Part shown: positions 1 to 11,714 of the stretch, piece by piece
How the letters are laid out: the number at the start of each line of letters is the position of its first letter
Numbering within the stretch: position 1 is the stretch's first letter
NCBI GenBank assembly: GCA_021292165.1
Contig: CM037877.1
Location: 219,149,350-219,213,349, forward strand
Length of the DNA: 64,000 nucleotides
Reading direction: 5' to 3'
Source of the DNA: Shinisaurus crocodilurus
Taxonomy: Eukaryota; Chordata; Lepidosauria; Squamata; Shinisauridae
The notes under the pieces: generated by a model
What the model was told of the DNA's origin: nothing
Databases searched by the model: none
The model's input: only the letters and a program-made list of their open reading frames with translations
Program-made: the position numbers and the translations under genes

Positions 1-117
1 TTGAGTTGCTGACAATGGAATCCTGAGAAGCCTTCCTAGTCCAAGCAATGATCTTGTACACATCCTAAACATAGCCTTATGCAAGCGTTATATTCTCCGT
101 GCAATTTACATTGTCTG

Positions 118-144
118 GAGAGAGGGAGGGAGGGAGGGAGGGGG
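118..144. repeat. (GGGA)n simple repeat
   Basis: Short tandem run of GGGA units beginning in a GA-rich stretch. It lies in otherwise unremarkable sequence. Confidence 0.9.
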
Positions 145-307
145 ACCATATTTACCCCCACCACTGCATCCTGGAGAAGGCCTGAAGAGGGAAAGCTTTC
201 CCAATGTGCATAGGCCTGTCCCTGGAAGATGGAAGATGGCACTCAGGGTTCCAGCCGCATATATGTATTCAGCAGGCTTCCCTCCCTCCAGACCTTCTCC
301 CAATGTG

Positions 308-357
308 TGGACAGTGTGTGTGTGTGTGTGTGTGTGCAGTGTGTGTGTGTGTGTGTG
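308..357. repeat. (TG)n microsatellite
   Basis: Two blocks of TG dinucleotides separated by a short CAG interruption. The cysteine/valine-rich open frames over it are artefacts of the repeat. Confidence 0.95.
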
Positions 358-520
358 GCAGCGCAGGATGTGATGTTGGGGATGGGGCTAGTGCATGCAG
401 CCCTGATATCTCTCTGCACAACGTAAATTTCATGGAGAATATACATAGGGCTTATGTGTTCAACAAATCTGTGAGTAACAGGGCACCCACTGGTCAACAC
501 AGCTGATGATCAGTATAGGA

Positions 521-865
521 CGGGGGTGTCGAACGTCAGGCCCATGGCCCAAATCCAGCCTGCCTATGGGCCATGCCCCTTTCCGCTGGTCCCCCCCTTC
601 CCCCCCACCAATCGTTTGGTGGTTTTCTGACTTTTGTGCAGGGTTTTTTTCCCATTCAAAAGTTGAAATGCCCCTCCTAAGGCTTAGTTACCCACAGTAA
701 AAGCGTTAAGCTAAAACATGTAGGTATTTTGGCCCGGCCTCCTTTGCTTTTGGACCTACCCCATTTTGCCTTTGGTCCCACCTACAACTGAAATGAAATG
801 TGATCCCCAAGAGCTTCTCCAAAATAGAATTCAGCTCTCAGGCTGAAAGACGTTCAGTATCCCTG
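521..865 (+). mobile_element. hAT-like MITE
   Basis: The left end reads CGGGGGTGTCGAACGTCAGG and the right end, read on the other strand, begins CAGGGATACTGAACGTC. These are diverged inverted ends of the CAGGG type seen in hAT elements. The flanking octamers (gtatagga and gtctatca) agree at five of eight bases, compatible with a decayed 8-bp target duplication. The inside shares the stretch around 'cctaaggcttagtta' with the element at 26590-26870, so this is an interspersed family. No transposase coding is visible. Confidence 0.6.
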
Positions 866-2769
866 GTCTATCACCTAAAACGAGATTATGGAAGCTATAC
901 CAAGTTTTCTTAAAAGCAGACTTTGACTGTAAAATATATGGTTGGTAAAGTATTAAAAGTATGATGGTAGAATCTCAATAGAAATATGGAATCTTTTCTT
1001 TTGCAATGAATAATACTTGTATCTCTAAATATCTTTATGTCTTCCTTCCTTCCCACTTACCCACCTACTTACCAACACTTTTCTCTGAGATACAGGCAAC
1101 AGCAAGAAGCAGTTTTATGTTCCTAAAATATAAACTTAGTGTTATAACAGTCCATCAAGTGTTTTACTGCTCATCAGAATTAGCTCCCCAGCTTCAGTCT
1201 ATTGACAAGAAAACCTGAAGCTAGGGCCTCAAGATTTCATTTCTGAGCTTTTGATTAACTTACCTGCAGCAACTGACAACAGCCACAATGCTTTCCAGAT
1301 GCATTTGGTAGTTCTGGATGGAATAAATAAGCTTTTTTCACAATTGCCCATTGTTCCACCACACAGAGAGGCATATACACACACACACATACTATTTTTC
1401 TATACTTTCTAGTTATTCATTGTGGCTTTATTTTGATTGGCTTCCTGAGCCATTGAGGCTCTTTCCTTCATTTGAAAGCAGAGAAGCAGTAGGGAAGCGG
1501 TGCTTAACTGTTTTTCTATCCACCAATATCCCACTCCAAGTCATCCTTTCTACTATCTGTCCCCCCTCCACCTTGCTGGGTTTCAAATGTGTGTTTGCCC
1601 ACAAAAATATTTTCCAACATATTTGGAACCATATGAATGGGGGGGGGGGGAAACAACAGGTTTGGGGAGGGAAGACAATGTTGAGTAGAAACATGGTGGG
1701 TGGGGAAAGGGTTAGGCACCCCCTCCCTCCTACCATTTTCCCACTCCAAATCATCCCCTCGCAAAGCAGCTTCTCAAATTAAAAATAACATCTTTACATA
1801 CATTTGCGTGTAATATGTATTTAAACCTGAAACAATAAATATTAATATTGGGTTTAAAAGAGTATGCCTACATTGATTTTTTCTTCATTTCATAAAGGTT
1901 TATGATACTTTCATGCACTAAAGTGCAAAAGGAGGTATTCATATATTCATTCTCAAAACATGTGATTCTGTTGTCAACAGACCTTGAATCAGTATGTACT
2001 GAGGCGGAGGGGAGTTTAGTATATTTATCACTGTGGTTGATTCCCACATTTTAATCAGAACTGTGATTTGAAATGAAGACCTGCCTTAAGGCATGGGCCT
2101 GCAAGGTTGGGGAGTAGAGCTGCTGGAAGGTCAAGACCCTGTAACTTCTGTTAAAATGAATAGCATGAGAGAGGGTAGGCATGTTTCTGGAAATGAAAAT
2201 CATGAACAAATGCAAATCTTCAGCTGACTAGTTATCTTTGGCAAGTGAAATTTTTAAATGAGTAATGGAGGTTTTTGGTTAACATCCTGAGAATCCAAGC
2301 TTTAATTTGTACCGTATTTGCTTAGGGAGAAAAAATCAAGTGTGATTTATTTTTTGAGGGTCTGCCTGTGTGGTAGGACCTCATTATTCACATTACCCAG
2401 AGGCTCCACCAGACTTTGAGACACAATGCAGCTGTTGAATTTAACAATGTGCTTTGGGAAATGAATGTAAGCAGTTTTTGTCATGGTTTTGTATTAGGCT
2501 GCAGTGTGATTCACTTCGGGCCATGTCAGAATATTTCTCCCCCCTAAATGGATGATTGCATGGGGGCAGCAATAGCATACCTGTCCACCCTACCCACCCA
2601 CCATATCTCTCCCACCACTGATGTTCCTGCACCTCCATGCAGGACAAATATGGCCATCACATGTCAAATCCAATGTGCATCCATTGCTGATTATTATTAT
2701 CTGGGGGGGGGGGGAGCTCTACACAGTTTGATACCTGAAGGAACACCTCCTCCCATATGTACCTAACTC
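866..2769. other. mostly unique sequence
   Basis: No gene recognised. It holds a short (CA)n near 1375-1390, a G-run at about 1638-1650, a second G-run near 2703-2714 and a pair of related segments containing 'ccactccaa' near 1530 and 1741. The short open frames here have no recognisable domain. Confidence 0.5.
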
Positions 2770-3231
2770 TGCCTTAAGGTCATCCACAGAAGCCTTCCTC
2801 GAAGACCCCCATCATTCTGAGGCTCAGAGGGTGGCAACAACAAAGAGGGCTTTTTCAGTGGTGGCCCCCACTCCAGATCTGGAATGCTCTCTCAAGGAAA
2901 GTTTGTCTGGATCCCACAGTTGCTATATTTTTGGCACCAGACTAAGATGTTTCTGTTCTCCCAGGCTATTTTAGTACTTCTAGTGTTTCAGATCTACTAT
3001 TTTAGTCCCTGTGGTGTGGTATTAACTCCTGCATCTGATGCGGTTTTAGTTTTTGCATCCGTATTATATTTTATGCTGTGTTGGTATGTCTATTGCTTCT
3101 TATATTGTGTTATTGTTTCAATTGTATTTTTATTGTATTGCTATATCTCATTATTACATTTTAAATTATGCTGTACAATACCTAGAGAAATCTATTTTAT
3201 GAGATGATTAATTAATTAATTAATTAATTAC
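2770..3231 (+). mobile_element. L2 LINE 3' end
   Basis: This is the sense-strand tail of an L2-clade LINE. The degraded end of the reverse-transcriptase ORF (…AFSVVAPTPDLECSL-like, then 'KMFLFSQAI') is followed by a T-rich 3' UTR and a short tandem TTAA tail. The phrase 'LFSQAI' matches the usual L2 C-terminal pattern. Frameshifts make it non-functional. 5' truncation is typical of LINE insertions. Confidence 0.75.
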
Positions 3232-4039
3232 GTTTTGGATGATGTTTGTTGGATTTTACACATGTAGGCCGTATTTTAATATTATATTCCCACATGGATG
3301 TGCAGGAGGGGCATCAGAGGTGGAGCAGACACACTTTCCCCGTCATGCAATGGGCAAGATTGGGGGAGAAACATTAATAGCCCTTTGATTCACTTAAATG
3401 CAAAGTGTGAAAGCACTTTTATATAGATCTACGATGCTGCTTTACTGAGTCAGGCCATTATACTATCTAGTCCGTGAGAGGAAAGAGTGTTATAAACACG
3501 TACAAGCAGCCAATAGGGAAGTTCCTGCTTTGCATGTTTTCTAGTTTGCCCCTTGTGGCTTCCAGTTCCAGTAGAGCACTGCTAGCTCAGTCCGTAACAT
3601 GGCAGTTAAGCCTGCTGACTATGAACATGGAAGATACTCAAATGGGGGATTAGGAGTAAATCAAACATTATTTCTTTAAGAAAGATGTTCATTATATGTA
3701 CGTAAAAGCTTGGGAATGTTTGGCTGCAATCCTATGGTTCGTGGAAGGGCATCTCAGGAACAGAGGAGATCATGGATCCCCCTCTCCGAACTTGAAGTGG
3801 TCCACAGTCAGAGCAGGAGGTCTAAGGGAACAATTCTCAGCTACGTTCTGGATGCATGGAACGTCTCTTCTCACAAGGCACTTAAGCATAACAAGTTCCT
3901 GATACTACAGAACACATTGTGCTCTGGGGACTGTGGCATTTTTATAGAAATTTAAAAGTAATGGCTTAAAAGGGGCATGCCAGGAGCAGCTTGGGGGGGG
4001 GGGGAGGATTTGGATCTGCCTACCTACCTGCCTGCCTGC
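3232..4039. other. unique sequence with a small repeat fragment
   Basis: No gene recognised. Around 3425-3475 the text 'tactgagtcaggccatta…ctatctagtc' resembles a widespread reptile interspersed repeat (family not identified). The remainder looks unique. Two overlapping short frames at 3696-3955 have no recognisable domain. Confidence 0.45.
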
Positions 4040-4565
4040 TTTTACTTATTTTAAATATTTCTAGGCCACCTTTCAGGGCAGCAGCCCTCCCAAGGCGGCT
4101 TACAACAACAAAATCCTATATTTAAAAAAATCGATGCAGTAATACAACAGCAGAAATTCATTGAAACATTAAACACCAGCAATAAAACACTTGGCCTAGG
4201 CAGTACTAAAAAACCTACAATACAATTCCAGTTACAAACTAGAACAGTCTAATAAAACATAGTCAGGGGCAGGCCAAAGAAAACATGTAAGTCTTCAGGG
4301 TCTTCCCAAAAGCCTGCAATGATGGGGCCTGAATGATCCCTGATGACAACACATTCCAGAGGTTTGGTGCCACTGTAGAAAAGGTCCTCTCTAGTGTTCT
4401 TGCCCACCTGACCTACCCTCAAAGGTGGGCAAGTGAGAAGGGCCTCTGTGCTGATCTTATAGTGCGGGCAGGCTGCTATGGGCAAAGGTGGTCTTTCGAG
4501 CAATGTGGCCCCATTTAAGGCTTTAAAGGTCAAAAACAGCACTTTAAATGCACTGGGCTCAGAAA
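4040..4565 (-). mobile_element. L2-like LINE 3' end (antisense)
   Basis: The minus strand carries the end of an L2-type ORF ('MLFLTFKALNG…', a run of proline-rich C-terminal residues) and then the 3' UTR ending in the T-rich '…aaatatttctaggccacctt' region, as read on the plus strand. The same 'ggcggcttacaac' phrase recurs in other antisense LINE tails in this window. It is 5' truncated and full of indels. Confidence 0.65.
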
Positions 4566-5530
4566 TACACTAGGTAACACTTACAAATATAAGTGCAAGT
4601 GAATTCCCAAATAAGGTGCCCAAGGTGGAAGCAGCATAAAAGGAAAATACTGTATCTTGTGAAGAATGTAAACAGCTTGACTTTATATATATTTGTCACA
4701 TGTGTGTTTAATATTTAAATATTAATTTCACCCAGCGGTATTGCTCCTAAGATGAAAGACCATGTGGCCCTAAAGTGCTGTCTTCCAAACCAGGTTGACA
4801 GAAGGAAAATCAACCTATTTTCAAAATCAGTGCACATAAAAGTTTATCTGAATTGGCCCTCAGAGGCATTAAAACAACGTCCCTTAAAATGCTTCTGGAT
4901 CAAATCCATGTATCTCCTCTAAATCAGGTAATGGAGCTCATGAGCCACAATGACTCATAAAAGGAATACACTGGCAACATGGGGACATTACCTGATGCAT
5001 ATTCGTATAGTAGTGATTATATATCTGTCACAAAATATGTGTATAATGCATTTAATAATTCCTATTATGATGCCCTAATAACGGTATTACATAATATGGA
5101 TTTTGGAATAATGCACAATGATATTCTTCCCCTGTTTATCCCTGCTGCCATCTTCCTGCTTTTCTTCTGTTGTTTCCCCTGTGTCAAGTTTTGGACTGTA
5201 AGCTCCTAGGGACAGATACCTGTCCCTTTATACTTTGCAAAGCATTTATGGAGCATAAACTGATGGTGCTACATAAATAATAAAACAAAACTGGAACATT
5301 AGCAGATGATTTTACGTACTCTTGATCCTTGAAATTTCTGCCTTCTTTAAATATTGGCTGACCCTGAAGCCTTCCATTATCCATCGCCAGCAATCGGCTT
5401 TAATTTCTTGGATACAATCAAAGCTTAATCCCATTTGCATTGCATCCCCTGGCCTTGCTGATTAGGGTATTCCTAAATGGTTAATAATGTTTTTAGGGTG
5501 AATCCACCTAGGAACTATCCCTGTGTTTTG
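4566..5530. other. unique sequence, no gene seen
   Basis: AT-rich sequence without recognisable coding or repeat structure. The 76-residue open frame at 4979-5209 ends in a hydrophobic stretch but has no homology I recognise and is probably chance. Confidence 0.5.
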
Positions 5531-5534
5531 TTGT

Positions 5535-5900
5535 TAAATAGTTGATCAGTGGTGTAGTGAGGACTGGACTCCAGGGCTGAAGGCCATGGCCCCTGGCCCA
5601 GGCCCCCACAAATGACCACCTAGAAAGCAGCAGGTGATGGGGGCAATGACAGACAGGCCTGACTTCAGCATCTGAGCCAGCATGGGCATGCTGGGGCCCA
5701 CCAGGACTGACACTGCTTGCTGCAGAGTGCATTCTCAGCTTTTTTTTTTTTTTTAAAAAAAGGAGGTGGCTGGATGGCAGGGGTGGTTCTAGATACTGAA
5801 AAGAACTGGGGCTCAGGCCCACAGGACAAAAAAAAAAAGCACAAATTTGCATATGGTAATTTACATATGCTCTAAGGTCTCCCTGTGTGTGCCTTTAAAG
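5535..5900. mobile_element. possible degraded MITE
   Basis: The segment begins 'cagtggtgtagtgagg', a hAT-like CAGTGG start, and contains G/C-rich 'ggcccaggccc' text. Internal poly-T/poly-A (about 5741-5761) and poly-A runs are present. No clean matching right end or target duplication could be read. Confidence 0.3.
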
Positions 5901-6424
5901 GACCCAGTCTCCTAAGGATACCCCTATTCTAAAAAGAGATGTATGGACAGGAGAGAGGAGGGCATTTGATTTCAGAAAAAAACCCTCAAGAAGAAATATG
6001 GGGGGGGGCAGGAGGAGATGAAGCACATGTGGGCAAAAAGCCAGCTAATCCAGGGGGATCCGATGCAGCAGAGATCATCAGGACCCCTGGACCTTTCCTT
6101 CAGCAGATGCCCATGGACAGCAGGGTGATGGGGCAGATGGCCTCCCAGAGATTGAGGGCTCCAAATGAAAGATTCGGGGCTCCAACCCTAGTGGGCCCCC
6201 CAACACCACATCTGATGGATAGGCATGTACGTGGTTACAGATGCTCATTTTAATATTTTACTTGTAATATATATTACCCTTTTCTACAACAAAAAAGTGC
6301 TTATTCCCAAGTACCGTAAATTATTTTAGCAGCAGAGCAGCAGAAGCAAACTCCATTTTATTCCTGTAGTCATGATGGTGCTATGAGTTAAGTGAGTTTA
6401 AAATGCAAAAATGTGCATGCTCAG

Positions 6425-6425
6425 A

Positions 6426-6458
<33 letters not shown>
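6425..6458. repeat. (GAT)n microsatellite
   Basis: Uninterrupted tandem GAT trinucleotides, about eleven units. Confidence 0.95.
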
Positions 6459-6461
<3 letters not shown>

Positions 6462-7130
6462 AAATTAGGGTTGGCAAACTTTTCTTTTTTGCTCGAACAT
6501 TTCAGTAATTTAGAAGCAGTTATAAAGCAGGGAATGGTGGCGGGTGGGGGATGGGAGAAGAGAAATGTTAGTTGTGTGCTTCACAACTGAAGGAATACAC
6601 ATGTTCATCTAAAGCCCACCCCCACATAAGACCATCAATTCCAGGGTCAGAAATCACTTGGCTGCATCCCTGCAGTTGATTACAAACCTGGGTCTCTCTC
6701 TGCCTGTTTGCTGGATGGTAAGAGACTGCTGATGCCAATGCCAATTAGAGCACTTGAAAACCGATCTGGCAAAACGATTTGGATTCGTTCCTTTACTTAC
6801 ATGGCAGCCGTTAAGCCCATCAAGTATTGTTAACTACATCTGTGTCCTAATTTGAGCAAGGAATCAGCCCCGGAGGGCACAGAACAGGTGCAGAACCTTT
6901 TCTGCACTACTGGCAGCTCTCACGTGCCTGGGATCAAAGAGAAGGATGTGGTCCCCACTCATCACAACTGCTTTTAATGTATCTTATACCATTTTCTATG
7001 TAAAAAGCGCTCCGGCAGGAACCTGGAAGTCAGCTGGCGCTCACTTTCGGCCCAGCTCTGCAGGCGTGGCAGCAGTGCTCGCCGAGCGCACCGTGAGTCA
7101 GGTGGTGGGAGGATTGCCCATCACTAGGAG
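6459..7130. other. unique sequence, no gene seen
   Basis: No recognisable gene. A mildly CpG-richer patch sits near 7005-7100 (gcgctccgg, cgagcgcaccg) but lacks other promoter signs. The 63-residue frame across it is unrecognised. Confidence 0.45.
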
Positions 7131-7540
7131 AGACTGAAAGAACTGTGCATGTTTAGCCTTCAGAAGAGAAGACTGAGGGGAGATATGATAGTGTTCTTCA
7201 AGTACTTGAAAGGTTGTCACACAGAGGAGGGCCAGGATCTCTTCTTGAACGATTCCAGAGTCAATCCCAGAGTGCAGGACACAGAATAATGGGCTTAAGT
7301 TTCAGGAAGCCAGATTCCACCTGGACATCAGGAAAAAATCCTGATGGTTAGAGCAATACGACAATGGAGCCAATTACCTAGGGAGGTGGTGAGCTCTCCC
7401 ACATTGGAGGCATTCAAGATGCAACTAGACAGCCATCTGTCAGGGATGCTTTAACCTGGATTCCTGCATTGAGCAGGGGGTTGGACTCAATGGCCTTAAG
7501 GCCCCTTCTAACTCTACTATTCTATGATTTTATGAAATTC
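7131..7540 (+). mobile_element. CR1 LINE 3' UTR
   Basis: Canonical sense-strand CR1 tail. 'agactgaggggagatatgat' and 'cttcaagtacttgaaaggttg' are followed by the block around 'tgcattgagcagggggttgg', then 'ggccccttctaactct', and a terminal ATTCTATGA unit typical of CR1. No ORF remains. The same terminal block is fused to 5S-like heads in the SINEs at 24787, 26898, 41152, 58909 and 59184. Confidence 0.85.
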
Positions 7541-8351
7541 TGCAAGTTTCAGGCTCTGAGATGAATGCAACAGCGTACTTACCGATGCTGCACACTGAGC
7601 AAGAAACATTGAATACAAGTTGTGGATTCATGAGATCGTCTCCAATCAGGGATATAGCACAGCATGTGGCTGTCTGTCTCTGCTTGTCATTGTTTCTGTT
7701 GGACTAATAGCAGAGCAGCTTTTTTCAGTCTTTAATACTGTATTGTGCTTGTGTGATGCGAAAGCTAGCGCTGTGACAAATGTGTCGATCTATTTATTTT
7801 CGACCATTCATTGGTGGGAGGGGCAAAAGAAATTGAACCCAAAAATTGTGGGGAGGGGTGAGAATTTCGGAGAAGTTTATCAGTGTGCATGCAGGGCTTC
7901 AGTGCTTATGTTACTGTGCGGAGGTGGCTGAGGGGGGTGGGTGGGTGTGTACTCTTTATTTTATCATTTTTACCCTGTTCTGTCCTTGCAGCCCCTCTGG
8001 CTGCCTGAGCCTGGGGATTTAAGTAGGACGTCCTTCCTTGGGGCTTTCCAGTAGGGCTGCCTGATGAGTGCCTGAAAGCTGAGTGAGGAGGAGTAGCTCT
8101 TCTCCTTCTCCATCAGACATTTAACAAAAAAAAAAAAATGCCTCGCTGAAGCTTCTGAAAAGCAGCAGTTAAAACTAGCATTTTTTCTATTTCTAGGGTG
8201 GGTGGGGAAACAGATTTTAAAACAGTTTTAGCAGTTAACCATAAGAAAATTAGGTAATGAAAATAATAGGTGTGTGTGTGCAGAACACACACAGAATGCT
8301 TCCTATCTAAATCTTCTGTAGGCTGTGTTGAAGTTTGAAGAATAATAGTCC
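7541..8351. other. unique sequence, no gene seen
   Basis: No recognisable gene. An A-run lies near 8128-8140 and a short (TG)n near 8271-8281. The 103-residue open frame at 7620-7931 has a hydrophobic N-terminal stretch but no recognised family. Confidence 0.45.
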
Positions 8352-8359
8352 CTCTAGGA

Positions 8360-9279
8360 CAGTGATGGCGAACCTATGGCACGGGTGCCACAGCTGGCAT
8401 GCAGGGACCTCTCTGTGGGCACTCGAGCCATTGGTCACCAGATCGCGAAAAGACCGTCCCCTTCTGCAAAACACTAATGATCTTGTTCTTTCTCACAGTG
8501 TGGAACAGAATGATTTTATTGTAGAATTCCTGTTACAGAATTCTTTTCTACATTGTTATCACATTTAAAAGATTTTGAAGAATGATGCACAGAGCATGGC
8601 TTGGATGTAAAGCCCTAACAGTTGACCTGAGTGCTGCATGTGTTGCTCTCAAACTAACTGAGTATGAGCCAAGGTTTGACAAATTATCAGCATGCATGCA
8701 ATAGCAAAAATCACATTAATTGTGCAAAAGCATGCCCAATACAAACTTTTACCTAATGCAGTGTTTGCAGTCCAAGACATAAAGTGTTTAAAATGTGTTA
8801 AGCACGTTTAGTTTTCTTGTTTATCTTGCTCATCCTAGTACAGGTTGACTTTTACTTTTACTAATCCGACACCTGTAGAAGCAGGGAAAGGACCTGGAGT
8901 AAAGCTTGCCCCATACGATTTCAGTCTGGCATATAATCATATTACAAGTTGAGAATCCCTTATCCAAAAACACATGTGCCTTATTATTTAAAAAGTTTGT
9001 ATAAATCCCTTCAGGCTATGTGTACAATGTAGTACTATAATAATTTTTTGAGTTGATTTTTTTTCAACAAAAAACTGTTTGCATCATTGAAAGCTCTGTT
9101 ATTGTGTTTTTCTTTAAAGACAAAAGATGTTAATTAGTTCGGGCAACTGTATGAGTTGTTTTTCTGAAACTAAAACCTTGGTATTCAGGTTTAATTGCAA
9201 GTGTTGGCACTTTGAAATAAATAAGTTGGTTTTGTGTTGCAGTTTGGGCACTCGGGCTCAAAAAGGTTCGCCATCACTG
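8360..9279. mobile_element. 920-bp hAT transposon, non-autonomous
   Basis: The ends are inverted copies of CAGTGATGGCGAACCT. The element is flanked by a perfect 8-bp target duplication, ctctagga, at 8352-8359 and 9280-9287, which fixes both ends exactly. Such ends and an 8-bp duplication define the hAT superfamily. The interior is AT-rich with no intact transposase frame, so this is a deletion derivative. The end sequence strongly resembles hAT families that I recall being shared patchily between distant tetrapods, but I cannot say which one. The intact duplication suggests a relatively recent insertion. Confidence 0.93.
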
Positions 9280-9295
9280 CTCTAGGAAGCAGAGT

Positions 9296-9940
9296 TGCAG
9301 GAATATTGGACCCGTGGATTAGGCTAGTCCATGTGAAGGAAAACACAAACCAATTACTCATTAGTAAAAGTTTTACTAAGGCTTTTGGCTTGATAGTATC
9401 TGCACAGACATGAGCAAAGAAACAGAGCAAAAAACAGAGAGCAAAAACAGAGCAGAGAGAGAGATAGATACAATCATAACAAGCTTATATGCAAAATGTA
9501 CAAGTCCTCCAAATTACAAGTGGTTAATCACACCTGCATGTAATTGAACAAATCACCAGTCTCCACTTATCTATGTGTCCTTGAGAGCACAATAGAAAAA
9601 ACGTTAACTGGTGCACATGTGAAATGCTACGTCCTTGGACTTAATTGTCACCTGTCTCCAAGGCTAGCTTTCTGACTCAAAGGTAATCCAGAATACAAAA
9701 TATTCTGACAGGCTGTTTCCCTACTTCCTTCCTACCACTAATGCATTTCTTTCAGCTAACCCTAATCCTTTAGCAATGGAGCCTCCAGCCTTCTTGCTTT
9801 CAGCTTCAGCTTCTTTTGTCACTGGAGTCTGGGTCCTCTGCAACACTCTCCATCCTAGCTTCTTCTTCTGATTTCTACCTCATGATCCCTCTGCTTTCCA
9901 GCTTCACTTAAACACACTATTCCAACGCACCCTTCTGACA
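9296..9940 (-). mobile_element. possible solo LTR (antisense)
   Basis: Read on the minus strand the block starts TGTCAGAAGGG and ends in …CTGCA. It carries a TATA-like 'gcatataagc' about two thirds along, followed by a CT-rich tract and 'cctttagtaaaac'-type text, a layout typical of LTR promoters. No primer-binding site or internal gag/pol follows. No short target duplication could be matched, so the boundaries are estimates. It begins a few bases after the hAT target duplication. Confidence 0.42.
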
Positions 9941-11714
9941 GCTTATTATAAATGAGAATAAACACAAATGGCTGAACAGTTTCATTTCTTCAAATATATA
10001 TAGAGAGGGAGGGCAGGGGGAGAGAAATAGCTATGGTTCCTTGGGGACATGAAGTGGGAAAGATTCTGAACCTCTATGAGTAGGTCTGTCGGCTCTCTGG
10101 ATTGGGTGACAAGAGAATGAGATTGGGAAATATGTTTTAAAGATGGATTAAGGAAGAGTTAATTCTAGATACAATATGCAGGTGGAAGAATATACAAACC
10201 AAAGAATAAGATTATGTTTTTACCTTATTGTCTGAAGCCTAAAGGATAGGATTAGGTATGTGTTTGTTTGATAATCACATAAAATAAGCATCTGATTTAG
10301 AGAAATAGGGACTGGAGGTATTTGTCCAAGGTCACAGAGGGAGTCTATGAATGTCAAGGAAGCCAAGTCTGGGTCTCCAGAGTAACAGATAGTTTAACAA
10401 TCTTTCCTAACCTTCCCCTCACCAGCTTCAAGATACCAAAGCTCTTCTACATTTATTTTGCCAGTTTCATTTGCTGTATGCACTCAACTAGCTCGGAGCT
10501 CATATCCCCAGGAGGAACTAGTAAGCCATTGCACATAGCATGCCTACCTTGACATGCATTTCAATTTGATGACTCCATTTTTTTCATTAGGTCCAAGAAC
10601 TATTAGTAGTTGAAATTCTGTCTTAATCTCTTCTGCAAACCCCATGCCAGATTTTGCAATTAATTATTAGCAAAGAGAAATACATTAGATTTGGAGAGAC
10701 CAGTTGGACCTCCCACGGTGAGCACATTGACTAATACCTTATTGGTTTAGCTGCCAGTTACAATGAAATAAATCAATGTTAATTTCATTGTATTACAACA
10801 ATATTGATTTCCTATTAAACAGCAGACAAAGCAGGTTATGGCTTTAGGAAAGCTGTTAGAAGTTAAAATAGAAGGGCATTTCTGTTGAAATAATGGGACT
10901 AGAGAGAAGCAGAGGTCCTAATATTAATAGAAGTGGAAATTCGCTAGAAGAAATGATACATTTGAATGGTTAAAAACTGTGTTCTGGAGTTTTGCTTGAA
11001 ATTGTGGTTATAGATGATTGTGACATACTAGAAATTGTACTAAATAATTTAATAATGTCAGTATACTGGTTCGGGGCTTTCTGAGCTTGTGATCCTGTAT
11101 AGAGCACCATAATTTATTACTTATAAAAGCATGCAAAGTATGCCAGGTGCTGTACATCATTAAAATATATAGGCTCCTGTCTTGAGGTATATATCTGGTA
11201 CATGAATAAATGCTAGATCCACTAGAGCCACTTGTGGAAATCCAATTATAGATAAATACAAGTATTCACAATGGACATGTGTGTATATCAGTCTTTGAAA
11301 ACTTATCACAGGTGTGAATTCCTCCCAAAGAACCTTCCAAATTTCCGCACCATTTTTCACCAGTATTTTTGTTTGTTTGTTTGTTTTTGCATGAAACTTG
11401 GAAATAAAGAAATAACAGGCAAAAACCATGAATATTTGCAGCTAAAATAGTATAAATAAAGTAAGATGTTTGAGCATGCCGGTGCCAAATGTCTTGTCTC
11501 TTCTCCCTGTGATCTTGTAAAAAGCACACCAGTCATAGCCACATGTATAGGTAACCTCATTTAATTGGCAGCTAACCAGTTAAGTATTACATCAATGTAC
11601 ATTAACTATATAAGATACTATACACATATCAAAGTAAGCACATCTTTCCGTATGGAGAAGGTATCCTCACAAAAATATCCTGTACATTGGATAATTAATT
11701 AGTAAATGGATTCA
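9941..11714. other. unique AT-rich sequence, possible conserved non-coding DNA
   Basis: No gene recognised. 10310-10390 has 'tgtccaaggtcacagaggga', resembling a core-SINE or MIR relic. 10600-10880 is AT-rich with several TAATTA-type motifs and a perfect hairpin. A short (GTTT)n lies at about 11368-11386. Overlapping minus-strand frames at 11160-11560 have no recognised domain. Confidence 0.4.
10759..10792. repeat. 11-bp perfect inverted repeat (hairpin)
   Basis: The arms tacaatgaaat (10759-10769) and atttcattgta (10782-10792) are exact reverse complements separated by 12 bases. It lies in AT-rich unique sequence and is not part of any repeat I recognise. Confidence 0.8.

Noticed and set aside
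1351..1782. 143-residue open frame
   Set aside because: Low-complexity composition across a G-run, no recognisable domain and an equally long antisense frame.
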